Part shown: positions 10,901 through 22,900 of the stretch, piece by piece
Layout: the number at the start of each line of letters is the position of its first letter
Numbering within the stretch: the first letter of the stretch is position 1
Source of the DNA: Apostichopus parvimensis
Lineage: Eukaryota > Echinodermata > Holothuroidea > Aspidochirotida > Stichopodidae
Length of the DNA: 30,384 nucleotides
Direction of reading: 5' to 3'
Assembly (NCBI GenBank): GCA_000934455.1
Contig: KN883699.1
Location: forward strand, 38,942 to 69,325
Program-made: the position numbers and the translations under genes
The notes under the pieces: model-generated
The model's database searches: none
Told to the model about the DNA's origin: nothing
What the model saw: the letters and a program-made list of their open reading frames with translations, nothing else

Positions 10901-13900
10901 GAGTGTGTGTGTTATATTCGTTAGTAAAACCTTTCACTTTTAGCCTACATTATTAACTGTAAGCCATTTGGAAGAAAGTCTGAAATGATTGTATTTTCGG
11001 TAGTAGTTTCTGTATCTAACGATACTTGTTCTGTGTCAGAATACAGATGTTACCGTGCCCACACCCTTTGCTTACAATATACCCTCTGCTTACAATCCTA
11101 ACAACTAACAGGATATAATATATTGCAATTAGTTACACCAAGCTTAGAACAGGGAGTTGTAAACTCTTTCAGTCCATGGAAGTATTGGTCACACTGTACC
11201 TACATCACCATACTATAAGGATAAATACACCAGTGTAAATTATACCATTATCATGGCAACAGGTTTGTAAAAAAAAGAATGTAGAGGGGTATTCTGGGAA
11301 ATATTACGAACAAGTATAGTACTCCGTGTAACCCTTTACAACAGTACTATGCATACTGAATACAATGGTTAATAGAGCATCTTTTGGATTATAAAGAACA
11401 TGTGAAATGTTTTGTGGATTGCTAATCTAATGTCATCTTGAAGTTGATCATGAATTATGGCTTGCTTCAAAGGCATGGTAAAGTGTATATATTACCTCTG
11501 GGGTGTACACATATGCAGCCTGGAATGCTCCAGATATGAGGCCTCTTGCAGCAAACAAGAAGAAAGTCATCATATTTCTGTGGGAGATGAAATATTAGAC
11601 ATCCAATGTCTGGATGAAGCCTTTCATTTCATATTTACATCAGCAGAAAAGATCAAGTTGCATAGTACTAACTAAAAATTTTAAGATATTGCATTTCATA
11701 CAATATTTCTACCATACAGCAAAGTATCTGACAGGCTGATGCATTTACTGCCAACTGTACTGTAGGAAAACCATGACGAGTGCAAAAGTGCAGTACTGTT
11801 TCAATGACATAATATAAAACATTATAAAATGGCTTTCTTTTGTAAAGATGTATTGTTGACAAGGTTTTCATAGGAACCTTTGCAGACCTTGAACTCTGCT
11901 TAAATCAATACTGCCCTTGACCTAAACTGGGGCAACAACAATCGAAAAATCAGATCAACTTAACTTCCTTTCTGAAAATGCTAATTTACAGAATTATTCA
12001 TATTTTGAACAAAGTTGAACTCAAATTAGGACATTACGGTCCTTGGTCTCATTATGAAGCATCCATGTTGACATCTTATGATAACTAGCATCGCATCAGA
12101 CACATTCTGATTGGACACAAACATCATTAAGATTGCAAGGTTTATGATAGTCATTCAAACCAAAAGCTGGGAAACATGGAAAATATATCTATAATAGGAA
12201 ATGGTTTCTAAAATCACCTTGATGTACATAGTAACAGTAGGAAAGTGAAACAAGAAAAGAAGAAAAATTCAATAGCCATAGTTTTCTTCCGGCCCAAAAT
12301 TTCTATAATGAAGATGGTAATGAAGAGACCTATGAAGAAAGAAAATAGTAATGGTAGTTCATAATATTATTTTTAATATTCCTTAGTATATATATATATT
12401 TTTATATTAATATTTAAGCTGCATCCATTTTATTCTTCATATTCATATTTTATGGGTTTTGTCACTTTTTGTCATTGTAAAGCACTCTTGAACATGCTTA
12501 AGCATGAAAAGAGCGTATATAAATCTGGTAAATGATAACAATAATTAAAAATGCTTTTTTTAATTGCATCTCTGAGTACTGTTGCTTGAAGAGAAAACTA
12601 TCTTGAGAAGGCCGAGCCTTAGCAAGTTCTCATAGTCTAAATGGATAAACACATCATATGAGTTGGGTTGTCTGGTAAACTCTGCAAGTTTCTATAAACA
12701 TGGAATAATCCACAGTGGTATTGCTCATAGGAAAATATCTTACATGATTAAAATATTTGATTACAGGAATACAACTTGTAAATTGTGATACAACTGCAAA
12801 GGCTTTCATATTTGATCATTGGATGTTTTTGCAAACTTGTGCTTGATCCTTTGGCAACAGAACTGAAAAGTTTTGCCATATTGATATTAGAGAGTTATCA
12901 CAAACTCTGCATCTATTAAAAAGGCACCCACATTGAATCAAATAAACTACACATACATAAAAGTGTACTATGAAGTGACAGCCATGCATTGAATAATACC
13001 ACACAGTTCCTTGCAAGGCTTTGACGACCGATGTTGAACCAAGTGCAAGAAGGAGAAGATGTTAAATTTGAAAGCTATATCACAGTCAGATTATAGTACT
13101 CAAAAACAAGGGCACAACCATGTATACTAAATGAAAAATCATGGGGGCTCAGCCATCCCCTGACAGACAAAATATTACAAAAATTACTACTGTACAGTAC
13201 ATAAATGTACAACATGTATGGGGTATAACCTAAACAGTCAAAAATTACACCATTTCTATCTAAGCACTCTCCATTTACCAAAATATGTTCCCCTCCTCTT
13301 GGCAACTTAACAACTGAGCCCTTCCCTCTCCATTACGAAAAAGGTGGTTACACCCCTGCTGTTAACATATACCTGGAAATTCCGCTAAGGTTGTCCATAA
13401 TAGGGATACATAATCAGCACTGCTGAGAGTTTTGCAGTCTTCATGGCAACTTGGCTCAAGATTGTCAACAGTATTTTCTGTTAACAAAAGAGAGATTGAA
13501 ATAACCAAATTGGACATATATACCAAATAACATGCTCTCCAGCAATTTACAAGAGGACACTGTCCTGCCATAATGTACATGATCTGTAAAGTTTAAAGAT
13601 ATCTGATTTTAATTAACACAAGCCTGTGAAAGTGAAAGAGCACAAACAAGCCTGGTGAACTTACACACTAACGATTGGCTAGTTCCACTGTTGCCAAATG
13701 AACAACATGCTTAAGTTAAGGTGCTTAATATAACTGGACTTGAAACTTCCAAAATTTGTGTCAAAATATTTCTTCAAATATAGTTAACAAAATTGTATAT
13801 GCTATACTAGTGATCAATTTATGATCTGCAGTCAGAAGCTACAGCTTGCCAAGTTTGGCAGAACTAGATAGGACCTAGCGAGAATCCACAAATCTCACAC

Positions 13901-16900
13901 AGGCTCAAAGTACAATAGCATGTCTTGCATACTTCAGGAACGTCTGTCTCACTAGGACTACTGCACACCAGTGTTGTCATTAAGTCTTTAGAGCCATTTC
14001 TCAGGTCAGTCTCAAGATTGTAGCAGTGAATACTTCATGATTAAAAATCTTTAAAACTCAATTTGTATGGTAAACAGATTAATACAACTACATGTGAAGT
14101 GCACCTTATTTTCAATATTATCTATCTCAATGGTGTACTGCATAGTACCTGGTGTTCATGTAGCAGAAATCATTTTCCTATTCATATATTGATCAAACAA
14201 ATTAATGTGTCTCTATCAACTTAACCACCATCTTAACCAGCATTGACTAATTACTATTAACTTATAAAATAGTTTTAGAAGTTTTATGTTTACTCCTCAT
14301 CTGTACAGGCTGTGATGTAGCATTTGAATGTCAAGTAGAAATTTGAAAGGAATAAAATGAAACCAGAAAGCCAAGAGGCCTAGTGATTCCTTGCCACATC
14401 ATTTATGAAAACATTCAACATTAACATTGCAATAAGACTTGTAAGTGTTTAACATAATGACTTCATGTGATCAGTATGGTTCTTGCACTCAGATGGACCT
14501 AAGCTGAACTTTCTGTGTTATTGTGTGTACAGTTTTCAGAAATTTACCTCTTTTGACCTTTGACCAACACAGAAAATAAATGAGTACTTGAACTCAATAT
14601 GCAAATTATGAAGTTCTTCAAGCTTCTTTTCTGGAATTAAGGTTGTCAGACTTTGAATTGGGTTGAACTCACCTGACAGTTGAACTTCACAGAAATGGTT
14701 AGTTCTTGTACACAAAAGTTTGATACACATACGAAGTATATGTACTTGATGCAAACGTTAATGGTTACAAGGTTTTAAGACTTTAACCTCTGTTGACCTT
14801 CGACCTCTACCAATTACAATAGAATTCTTGTACTGACTACTGTGGTTCTGTGTAGCAAGTATGAAGTTCATCCATACCTCACTTTTGCAGTTACCATGTT
14901 TACAAGGTTTTAACACTTTGCCCTATATTGACTTCCACCGATTTCAATAGGGCTCTTGTACCTACCAAGAAATCTTGTCACTTGCGTATCCTTGTACATT
15001 CATCTAAACACCATCAATACAATGTAGGCTAAATATTCCCAACACAATGTTGCAGCATCTCAATGTGTTCTGACACAGCCATTGGCTGTGCTGGAAACTA
15101 CACAACCTCTTACTACATGTTTAATGGATGTTCATGTGCGCCTCTGGTAAGTTGAATTAACGTTGCATAGACACTGCATGTAGGAAGATCGGTTAGATCT
15201 TCCGCATATCACAGAGCAATTAAATTTTTACAACAAAGTTTCTTTCATTGTCATGAAGTTCTTGAGAGCAAGGCTCAAGTCAAGTCTCAAGTCTTTGAAG
15301 TATTCTCATGTCAAGTTTGAATTCATTTTATCGTCAAGTCTCTTGTGTGGAGACAAATCCAGAGTCTGAGTCGCCAACTTGAATCGCCAACACTGCTGCA
15401 TCTATGCAGTGTAACTACTACATTTAAAGACTATGCTAACAATGTTTAAAGGTAACACACACAAACACCAGGGATATACTACCCTGTCAGTTGCATTACA
15501 GTTCTTGTATGATACTATTTAATACAAAGAGTGTCCACAAATTTCTTTGCTCTTTTCAAGTTTGCTAATTTCCCAGTCAGTATTCCAATGATCAACTTAT
15601 ATGTACATCCAAACCAGGAAAATCCATTGTCTGCTGCTTTCTAGGCTGTTTTGAATGAAATTGGTTTGTGACCCCTGGTAACACGGTATGCAAGGTACTG
15701 TCTGGAACCAAATGGCTATATATGGATTGCCACCAACTAAGGACTAGATAGGTCAGTTGGTAGAGCACAGGATTTGAAACCCTGAGGTCACTGGTTTTCC
15801 CGTCCCATTCTAAATTTAAAAAAATTGCTCTTTTGTTCATAATTGACCACTCAGTTTTCCATTGTTCATTTACTTAACAAAAAGAACGTTTAGAAATTCA
15901 AAAACCGACTCTGCAAGTTCAGACCAGGTTTAAGTGTTAAGGGAAAAGAACCTGATTTGAGTTTCTTCTACTGATGATTAAAGCTAGACTAGCCTGGAAA
16001 TCAATAATTACATTAGAATATCAGAACTGGTCTGAACACAAGTCATTTGAGAGAAGCATCACAAATGTATAACATATGTCCCAATACGATTAAAACATAC
16101 CAATGCAAGTGTTACCAACTGCAAAAAGTTCTGTACTCAAGAGAACCACACCATAGTACGAGAATGCATTAGCAAACCTGTGAAAATAGAAAAGCATTCA
16201 GCTATAATAAACCACTCACATGGAATCAACAGTATGGTATATCCTGATGATACACAACTTAACAAATTCATGCCAAAACTGAAGATTGTTGTTCCTTGCT
16301 GACAAACTTGAAGGTGTGTTAGTGACATCAGGGCATGGTTTATTGCTCATGATATGAAGTTAAATGATGATAAAATGGAAGTACTTCATATTTGCTCTCA
16401 TTTCAGATCTGCCAACCCTGTCTCATCTATTCAGGTTAGGAACACTGATATTAAATCTGTCACAAATGCTCAAAAGCTAAGAGTAGTATTTAAAAATAAT
16501 CCAAGTATGATTTAACATGTTAACAATATATGTAGATCAGCTTCTTAAGCTCTTCACAAAATTGGTAAGATCCATAACTACTTGGAGCAACAAGCAAGTG
16601 AAATGTTTGTTGACACATTTGTTTCTTCCTGCTTGGACAATTCTAATAGCTTGCTATATGTCCTGCCAAATCGTCAACGAATGAAACAACAATGCATGCA
16701 GAACTTGGTGCCAGCAAGATTAGCTTAACGGCCAGATCTGTAACAAATGTTACTACAATCCTTCACAATTTGCACTGGTTGCCTGTTGAATCTTGCATCA
16801 ATTTCAAAGTTCTACTCCTAACTTTTGAATCCTCCAGGGCCTCCCACCCAGTGGCGGACTGGCCACACGGGCATTTGGGCAATGCCCGGTGAGCCTGGTA

Positions 16901-19900
16901 GAATTTACAGCCCATTTTCACAGTAGTTAATAGAATACAGACGGGCTGTGTAGAAATATATTTTTAACTGTGGGAATCAGCTCATGAAATCACCATGTAA
17001 GTAAATCTGTTAGTTCGTAACAAAAGAACGTGCTATTAGCAACCCGTCCGTGCTAATGGATTTTAATTAGGTTTTTTTTTCATTTTTTGTTTTCACAAAA
17101 TGCATGAGAAACTAAATAAAATCCAGTCTAAAACATATATTTTTGTCTTATTTTTGTTTACCTTTTCATCTTTCCTCAGTTTAATCAAGTGTTGCTTCTA
17201 GAATTATTTTGGGTCATTTTTATAGGATTATTGTAACCTACAAAATTGAGAAATATTGCACCATTTTGCATCTTAACTTCAAAAAACTTGTGGGGAGGGG
17301 GACACCCCTCCCCTTAAACCCCTCCCCAGGACGGCAATCACTATGTAAGTAGCATATCAATGAATAATGGGCTGGTCTAGGTGCAAAATGCCCGGGCCGG
17401 TTTTAAGACCCAGTCTGCCCCTGCTCCCACCTACTTACAAAATATTGTCCACATATACACCACAGCTCACAACTCGCACTCTAGTTCTGAAGTTTTGCTT
17501 TCATACTACCGTAGCTGCAAAGACTTGTGGTCATCACACTTTTAAGTCTTTTGCCTTTCTGTAGATTAGTCTGTCTCCCCAAGTTAAAGAAGCTGAATCT
17601 GCACCTACCTTGAAAGTATTACTTAAAGAATCATCTATTCTCCATGTTTTATATTATTTTTATATGTTACTCTGTCCTCCTTTGCTTAGTGCAAGGAGAC
17701 TTAAGTGTGTGTTGTGCTATATCGCAAGGAGACTTAAGTGTGTTGTGCACTATATAAGCATGGTTTATTACTATTATTGTTAACGTAAGAACCTGGAACT
17801 TCTTCAATCAACTGTATGAGGAATTCAAATGGCAGGTTGTCTAGCACAATCATATGAAAAGGAAAGACAAATAAAAAAATGAAAATACAGCAAAACTAGT
17901 ACAAAAGTAGAGACATACATAGGAGAAAGGACAAAATTAGGACTGAACAGACATTATTCATTCTCATATGAGATAACCAGAAAGCCAACAGGTGTAGTCA
18001 TTTTTTGCCAAATATGAAAACAATTCATGCAATCTCCTTAACCATTTTTTCAAACTTTGTCAAACAATGTCAGTATATTTATTGTACTTACCAGGTTGCA
18101 GTTAAACACCACATATGAAGTTTAACTAAACTGCACTTTGTGAGTGGTTTTGTTCACATACACATGACTGCAAAGTTTCCTTTTGCCTTTGTCAATGATC
18201 AATAAAAACCAGATGTTGCTTGTCAAAATCAATTCACTACTATTGTTTAGTTGGTTCATATGGTACAAGAATAAAGCCATTGGAGATAATAATGAATATT
18301 TTAATTTCAAATAAAAACAGTACTATGGTCAGTGTATGACCTATAACTGCATTTTTCAAACCTTAGGTCAAATACTTACCAAATGAACAGGAGCAGAATT
18401 GTCACAATACTTAATTCCCTGGTTTTGAACAATTCTTTGTATGAACCTCGAGACTGCAAAGAAAGTTTTAGAGTAAGGTACATGAAGCTTTTCATTATAA
18501 ACCTTTTAAGTTTCTAGATTTGCTTTGACAATTGTTATTGACTACAAAGTATCTATTCCTGTTCTGTGCAAAAGTCCATGGCACTTAGCAAGCATCCTAA
18601 AACATGGTTTAAATTCTTCAAAAGCCTGAGTGCATGCAGAGTAATTTGTTGCCAAGGAAACGTTCTTAATAATCCACAATTACAAATGATGTGTTATCAT
18701 TTGAACGACAATTGCAGAGACATCTAAATAACCCAAAGGCAAATATAGAACTTAAAACATCAAGAGTGGGACATACACCAACCGAAAGAAGAAAGTCATC
18801 CATGTTGTCTGTACCGACTCAGGAAATTTAAACCCATTTTGATTAACTGCTTGTCTTTTTGACACTGCCCACTCATTAGCAAAGTTCTATTATCCAGCTC
18901 AGAATTTATTTCTTACAAGAAAACTTCATGATTGATCCTCTTTTGGGCTGAAATGGACCCCAAACTCAATTCCTGATACTAAGGTTAAACATGAAGTTTT
19001 TCATGCTGACCTAACTTTGACCTAAATTTAACCTAACTTTTGCCAAGTCTTACTTCACTATCTGATCTTACTTCATTTTGGATACTAAGTACATTAAAAA
19101 TGACATTTGATATCACTTTCCTATTAAGCATATTGTATTACATCTCTAACTGACAATTGTTGAAAAGGTTGGGTAAATAAGTGATACACAGAAAAGGAAA
19201 AGAATAGTCCAGAGGTTTTTCATATTATAGATAAGAAAAATACAAAACACTTCACCAAAGCATACATACTTATATATTTGAGAGAAAAGGACATACTAAA
19301 AGCCCCTAAAATGTTAAACAGTGTGAACATCGCTGTGATGCTTCAGACAGACTTTGTCAAGACTGCAAAATTGTTTAAATGAAAGATGTGTAGGCCTAGC
19401 TTTTGGTCTCTTTGTAAATTATTGACTACAGTACTTAAACCCAAGCATATAATTTTACCTGAATCGAAGTATGAGCAAACTATCCCTTAAATTTATGAAC
19501 AATGTTGCATAGTAACTTTCAACTTTCGGTCAACAATTAAAGTCATAGTGAGCAATATTTCTTAAAGTGAAGATCTTAAACTAACTTTCATCATTATTTT
19601 TTGCAACAAGTTTACACGTTTCATTGTAATATTACTACTACATATCCTAATAGCCCAGCAAATGATAATTCGAGACCTCTTCATGAGATCTCTTCATGAG
19701 AGAGGTTTGGTTGAGTGAATCCTAGAATCGGCAATTCCTGTATCCACTATTGAGGCACATTATGTATGTAAACATTCGTTATTTCAAGACAAAAAGTCAC
19801 CATTCTGTTGTTTGACGGGACAAAATACAATCAACAGAATGGAGGTAACAAACACCGTCACAAATCATGCTTTCTCATTGGTTGTCTGCCTGCCTGTCAG

Positions 19901-22900
19901 TGTTTCCGCTAAGCCGCTATGACGCGATTTTGACGCAATGGCTTGCCGATTTGACGCACTGGCGTTCAGAGAGAGAGAAAAAAAAAGAGGGTTTCAATTT
20001 CTCCTGAATTTTATACAGGTGTGAATAGAAAAAAAAAACGTTTCAAAAGGCATGGTGTTCAGAACTTCAACTTGAAGTGAAGAAGTTATTACTGTAAATT
20101 GTTTCCAATTTATCATCAGAAATGTTAAATTGGCGATGGTTAACTTTACCGTAGCGCTGTTTTTCTATACAGTCACGTAGATTTAGCTCGATTGCTGTAA
20201 AGCTAAATCATATAACGTAACGTGCACTGATGCATTGCCTACACTACGATGGTTCACAATACCAGTGTACTAAATATAATATCTGAATAGCCTACCTTAC
20301 ATTACATTGCAACAGGGTCAGACAGAAATAAGCGGGGGCGACGGGCGATTCGCCCTAGCAAGTGCTAAAAAAAGCCCTCCGAAGGCACAATTGCGAGGGC
20401 GAAAAAGAAATATAAGAAAATCGCCCTCGTAATATCAGGTGTCTGTGTAAATTTAATTGTGACATGATTTTTGCTTTAGCTAGGGTTTGCAGTAGCAGCG
20501 CAAATCACACAAACAGTTCTCACAATCCCGCATCACATTTGATCAAATTTGAAGCAGTGCGGGAGGGTCGCGCACAATCACCGGGAACTTTCCGCGCAGT
20601 CACTGGCAAATTACGGCCTCAACTAAGCAATTTCAGTACCAGCGACAATAACCTCAAATCCCCCAAAATCTCCGACCACATGGTAGACTAACTTCAAACT
20701 AAGTCAACATAGATATCTAACCTAGCCATCTGTTTATTCGCTCAAGTTGTGTCGCAAATAAAAAATAAAAATATCCAAGAAAAACTGCAATCTTTGACAA
20801 CATGTTAGCCTAACAACTACACTAAGTCAATGGGAAATGTAGCCTAACCATCGGTTTGCAAAAAAAATAATAATAACAATACTTTGCGTAGCTTTGTTTA
20901 CATACTTTCCTTGCTGCTATCGTCGCGCGCAAGGTAGCCAAACACCACACGTAGTCAACGGGAAAATCGAGCCTAAGCATCTCTTTATTCGCAGAAATTG
21001 TGACGCAGTTAGCTAGAACTAAAATATCCATGAAATACTGCAACCTTCGACCACATGTTAGCCTAACAACCACACTAAGTCAATGGGAAATGTAGCCTAA
21101 CCATTGGTTTGCAAAAAAAAAAAAAAATCGCTGGAAATCGGCAGTTGTTTGGAAGGTATGTGCTATGTCTTAGAGAGGGAATGTTGTATTTTACGTACAC
21201 CATTGCTGTGGCGATGGATTGAAGGTTTTAACTTCGATTACTTTTCAGCGGTATAATGGTTTCGTATTTGATGGTGGGTGATTTTATCCATACACGAAAA
21301 AAAATACATGATTAAAGGAAAGGACACCTTCAGTAGAAGTAAACATGTGTTTTCTATTTCAGTTGATGGGTTATTGGTTTTTCGTCATATATTCGGTGGA
21401 TTGACGTTATTTGCTAAACGATCGCAAATTTTGGCAATTAAACTTACAATGAATATGCTATACGGTCGCAGCTAACTAGGAAGAGGGTTATTGTGCTTAC
21501 TTGATCCTGATGAATGCTTACAACCTTTTCCGTAAACAGCATATTGAACTTTGGAAAAGCGCCCCCTTAAACTTTAAAAAAAGCCCTTGTAAATACATTA
21601 AGGGGGCGTTTTTATCTTTTCATTTTCCAAAATAGCCCCCAAGAGCCAAATCTAAATTCCTACCCTGCATTGCAAGTGGTGCACTATATTTGAGCCAAAT
21701 TTAGCTTATAAAAATAAAGCGTAATATGCAACGAACTAATTTATTATTATTTAGCAATCATCGTTTAAATAAAGCTCAGGGTTCCATGCCTCAATTTAAA
21801 ATCAGACATTGGATTGGCCGATGTTTAGTACACAGGGGCGTAGCCAGTATGTAGCACTGTAGGCCCGGGCCTACACTTTTTTGGCCAAGTTTTCTTTTTT
21901 TTTTAAACACCCATAACTCAAATCCATAAGCTTGCTGGACGAGTTTTAGAGTCTAGACAGGAAAAACTATTGAAATGAACATAGCAAGAATATGGCTAAA
22001 TTAGGTGACCTATTCTTCTGTCATCTAGGCTGTCATTTCTATCGCGTGCCGTTTTAATCAACACCAAGGGCGTAGGAACCGGGGGTGTTGGGGGCGCCAG
22101 CCCCCCCAGTGAAAAATATGGGGGGCGGAAGTATCATTCCACCCCCCCGCTTCGCATTTCTGCCCTTGGTGCTCAGAACATTTTGGCAGAAAAAAAATCT
22201 CATTTGGAGCACCAAATTGCATCTAAGGCCAGGTGAAAATGCAAAATTATTTACAAAATGGAGTGGGTGTTTAAGTTTGCTATATTGCACCAAATTGCCT
22301 CTGAGGACACCTGGAAATGCAAAAATTTTCCAAAGGGTAGGGGGACACCCACTCCCCTTAGACCCCTCCACCAGGCCGGCCATCAGTCTTCAGCCCCCTC
22401 CCCCCACTCAAAAGTACCTTTCTACGCCACTGATCAACACTCTACCTGCCGAAAAAGACTAGGATCCGATCTTGTCAGTTTTTTCACATCTAGTTAAGAG
22501 CCCGTTTAAGCAGATAATATTTCAGTTGAGAAACATTCCACAGTCAAATAAGCCTATCGTTGATTAACAGATTTTATAGAGCTGCAGCACTTTTTTGCCT
22601 GTTGTTACTGGCTTACTCTGTACATGTACCTTGCTAATTTTAAATACATTATGCAGTATTGAATTACGTACTAATTTAACTCCTTTGTTTCTTGGGTTTA
22701 AAAGCGATATTGAATGAGGTGTCTCAAGGCCAGGGAACCAAAATGAACACTCAGGAAGGGCCGTTTCCGGCCATCTGGGGTGTTTGTAAAACCAAAAATT
22801 TTCTTGTATGCTCCGCGCCAACCGGTGGTGGCGCTCCGCTCAGATAGTCGTGCCTACAACTTTGAAAATCATAGCTACACTCCTGGTACTAATACTGTCG

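Noticed and set aside
10525-11045. Complete hAT-like element with 8-bp duplication
   Set aside because: Flanking TTGCTTGC on the left has only an approximate match near 11067 and no CTG right end there, so boundaries could not be supported.
19675-19706. Palindrome around TCATGAGATCTCTTCATGA
   Set aside because: It is an imperfect, short direct/inverted mix with no partner elsewhere; ordinary for AT-rich introns.
20464-20691. 75-codon frame inside the 1355-bp element as a transposase fragment
   Set aside because: No hAT dimerisation or catalytic motif, and far too short.
22054-22497. Long overlapping frames on both strands (79-125 codons)
   Set aside because: They lie within a 368-bp hAT-like element with exact target duplications. 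Proline/glycine-rich composition comes from its G/C runs.
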